Positions 61,237 to 64,000 of a DNA stretch of 64,000 nucleotides are shown piece by piece; position 1 is the stretch's first letter, and each line of letters starts with the position of its first letter. The notes under the pieces are model-generated. The model was given only the letters and a program-made list of their open reading frames with translations. It was not told the origin of the DNA and did not search any database. The position numbers and the translations under genes are program-made. The stretch comes from Eudromia elegans (taxonomy: Eukaryota > Chordata > Aves > Tinamiformes > Tinamidae): the NCBI GenBank assembly GCA_003342815.1, contig PTEX01000024.1, positions 1,989,159 through 2,053,158 of the forward strand. Reading direction: 5' to 3'.

Positions 61237-63234
61237 TCTAGTGGGCACTTGGGTCCTCTCCTGAATAGCAATCAGTTCCTGTAAAGAAGTAATGTCGCTA
61301 GCTCCAGTCAAGACATTCTTGCCCTGGTGTGTGGAGTAAGAGTAGCTATGTTTCATTTGCATGGATTCAAAGAAAACTAGTAGTATTCTATAGTAAATTG
61401 GATTATAATTTGGAAAGATATTTTTAGGTTTAGAACCATTTCTACTCCCTGGCCCTGAGTATATCTTAAAAACTCTTAAACAGCTTTTTAGTAGTGTTGG
61501 AACACAATTGGCTCAGCAAGAAAGCTGTCAAATTGACACATCATGTCTCTATAAATGGGCCTCTTCAGGTCTTTCTCAGAGGTTGCAAATAACCTCTCAG
61601 CAGAGAGAATTCCAAACACTTTATTTAGCCAAAGGTGCTAATACGTTCCTAAATACTGATCTTTTGAGATTTCAATACTTAGCTCTCCGAAGCATATCCC
61701 AGTCGGTGTAAATTGTCACAATTCCATTAACTACCTTCTCTAAATGTTTCGGATCCAGTTGTTCCCTCTTAGAAATATTTGTAGGATGTCATTTTAAAAA
61801 AGTTTTACAGATGGACTATGAAGAAAACCCACCCACTCATCATATGTCTCTCATGGTGTTTTTATACCTTTTTGTGAATTTCTGTTCTAGTCTTTTCAGA
61901 GTATGCTTTCAGAATAATTATCTTACAGCTCAATAATAAAGAAGGAAAAAATTAGCAAATACTCTAAGAAGTACCTAAATCAGAGTTTAAATATCATTAA
62001 ATTTTTGGGTGAGACTGAATGTCTTGAGTAAGACAGAATTAAATAGATATTATAGAAAGCTACACACAGAAAACAAATGAGATGATACCATTCCATATTC
62101 AAGTTTAGGTACAGATATAGAGGCATATCCAGAATATTTAAAATAAATGATCCAGGCTGATGACATTCACCTTGAACTTAATTTCGATGCATAAAAGAGG
62201 AAGACCTGGTACTACAGTGGCTAGACTGTGATAGATGATACTTAAATAATGGTACCTAGCACAGAATTATGGCATAAATGACACTCATCACAGAATTATG
62301 CTTACATCACATCTCAATTACTTCCATAATATTAGTCTACTTGATACATAACTTAGAAGACTTTGATCTTTCTTGTGGAATAAACAGAATAGAGCTGCGT
62401 TCCACCTTCATTATTTTTCTCTCAAATAAAATTTACTCTCATTTAGGAGAAAGTGATTTTATTCATTTATAATAGTCTTTGAGAGCATTTTAAAAGCATA
62501 ATACTATTTACAAGTTCTGCTTGTCATTAAACTCAGTGCACATGAAGGGTAAAGCTTTAGCAATCATTCTAAGTAAAAACAACAAAACAGAACAGTTATT
62601 TTGTTGGCTCAGAGTAGGTCATGGCTGACTGCTTTCCTGGAAACCTAGCATATGAGGGTTCCAGTTTCATCCTCTTTATAAATGTATTAGTAGCTATTGT
62701 TTTACCACCAGGTGCACATGTTTGTCTGCAAATTATTTTCCTTCTGAAGGCCAAAGAACAAAAGCCAAAAAACCCTAAATTGGAAAATAACCTCATCCAA
62801 GCTCATATACAGGAAATCCAACAGTCTCAGCTGTATCATTCCAACAAATAAAGGCAATGCAACCAAACCGCTCATGTGCATTTTATATTAGAAAAAGAAC
62901 AATATTTACTCAAGGAAATTCGTAACAGTCTCATGGAAAGATTAGGGGAAAAAGGGTTCATTATCTTTACAGCAACCCAGTGTAAGTTTTATGTACGACC
63001 CTGAGAGAAGATTCAAGGGAGCTGCTGATTTCTGAGAGCAGGTCCCCCCTGGAAACCCTCCTGCAATGTGAACTCACCTGAAGCAGCAGCCACCGAGCTG
63101 CCCCACACTAATAGCAGGACCTCTCAGTGGGTCTAAGAGCCCTCAGAGCGCTCAGCCCTGTCCCAAAGGAAGGGGACTGACCTCTGTCATATGTAATTTT
63201 GAGAAGATTTAGGATGACAAACACGTGCCTAGCC
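61237..63234. other. AT-rich intergenic DNA, no gene recognised
   Basis: Single-copy AT-rich sequence with short unrelated open frames. I see no repeat family, RNA gene or strong regulatory motif cluster. Confidence 0.55.
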
Positions 63235-63560
63235 GCTCAGAGCAGGCCAGCAGGGTGTTACGGTTCTGCACGGTGTTTCCCACCCGCACAGCTCAGTGGC
63301 TGCATCACGCACGTCCTCCGGCCCCGCTGTGGAGCAGCGCGTGCCAACGGGTCTGCCGTCGGGAGCGCCACGTGCAGCACGGCGGAGCGTGCCGCCAGCC
63401 TCGGCAGCGACACCGCTCCACACACCAGAGCATCTCTGAGGCTTCAAGCCTGGCAGACAACACTCGCCTCTGGACGAGGAATGAGGGGCACGGGAATCCT
63501 CAGGCCTGGGGTGGCGGAAACCGAGACAGGAGCAGAGCAGGGACTGAAATATTCTGAACC
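63235..63560. other. GC-rich CpG islet 15
   Basis: About 325 bp of CpG-dense DNA. A 137-codon open frame crosses it, with compositionally driven sequence and no domain. Confidence 0.5.
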
Positions 63561-64000
63561 TGCTGTGTCAGATACATCAAGGATGGGGTTTGTTCTCCCA
63601 AAAATTACATAAATGGAAATAATAGCAGGGAAAAGGGAGAAATAAGGTTAGAATTCCACAATCTGATGGAGCAAGGCAGCAGTTCCCTCTTCCTCAGCCC
63701 CTTAGCCCTCACATGGCGGGAGGCAGGATGATGATGCCAACCGCGGGAGGAAGAGGAGCAGAGAGAAGCAGCGGCCTGTCACGTGGAAGCAATGAAGCCA
63801 GGAGCCATGAGCAGCACGGCACAAGTGTTCAGATGAGCTGAGTTGATCAAGGAGCTGCAGAATGATTAAGCTGTGTCACCTGCCCCTCGCCATGCTTGCC
63901 ACCTGCCTGGACAACCGCCACCACCTTTACCAGCACGTAAGGGCACTGATGCTCCGGTGGCTCAAGGGCTGCTCCTGCTGAGCAGGGATGGTAGGGAAGG
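63561..64000. other. Moderately GC-rich intergenic DNA at the window end
   Basis: Purine-rich and moderately GC-rich sequence, with no gene recognised. The last 250 bp have the look of an old interspersed repeat or LTR remnant, but I cannot assign a family. Confidence 0.35.

Noticed and set aside
1-64000. CRISPR arrays, operons, prophage or plasmid features
   Set aside because: The window has spliced vertebrate gene structure and CR1 LINEs; no prokaryotic features are present.
63750-64000. Possible LTR or old retroelement at the window end
   Set aside because: Only a vague compositional impression; no terminal repeat, primer-binding site or coding remnant could be identified.

Overview
This window looks like a bird chromosome segment. 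It is AT-rich vertebrate DNA with short introns for a gene of this class. It has very few interspersed repeats, and the three I recognise are all CR1-type LINE fragments, the dominant avian retroposon. GC-rich, CpG-dense islets are scattered through both introns and intergenic DNA. I cannot name the species from the sequence.

The only gene I can support is the 3' end of DACH2 (dachshund family transcription cofactor 2) on the + strand. Five coding exons (12245-12390, 12918-13065, 15147-15290, 18402-18467, 26489-26526) join in compatible phases and end at a TGA stop. They encode about the last 180 residues: a proline-rich lead-in, the charged coiled-coil Dachbox-C/DD2 domain, and a short acidic tail. 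A roughly 1 kb 3' UTR follows, with an AATAAA signal and a GT-rich downstream element near 27.48-27.51 kb. Positions 1-12244 are the upstream DACH2 intron(s); I found no further exon there, and the promoter and DNA-binding domain lie outside the window.

From about 27.5 kb to 64 kb I see no recognisable gene. This 36 kb desert holds two CR1 fragments, microsatellites and short tandem duplications, two adjacent perfect AT palindromes just past the DACH2 poly(A) site, several CpG islets, and AT-rich stretches with homeodomain or POU-like site clusters of the kind found in developmental enhancers. DACH proteins work as corepressors with SIX and EYA, so dense regulatory DNA around the locus is expected, but conservation must be tested.

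The most interesting items are: an intronic POU-octamer cluster at about 16.7-16.8 kb; a weak last donor whose read-through would give a different C-terminus; an in-frame alternative donor in the coiled-coil exon; an inverted CR1 pair flanking the terminal exon; an 18-bp T-box-like palindrome before the last exon; and the repeated CpG islets. I found no convincing evidence of a wholly new biological system.
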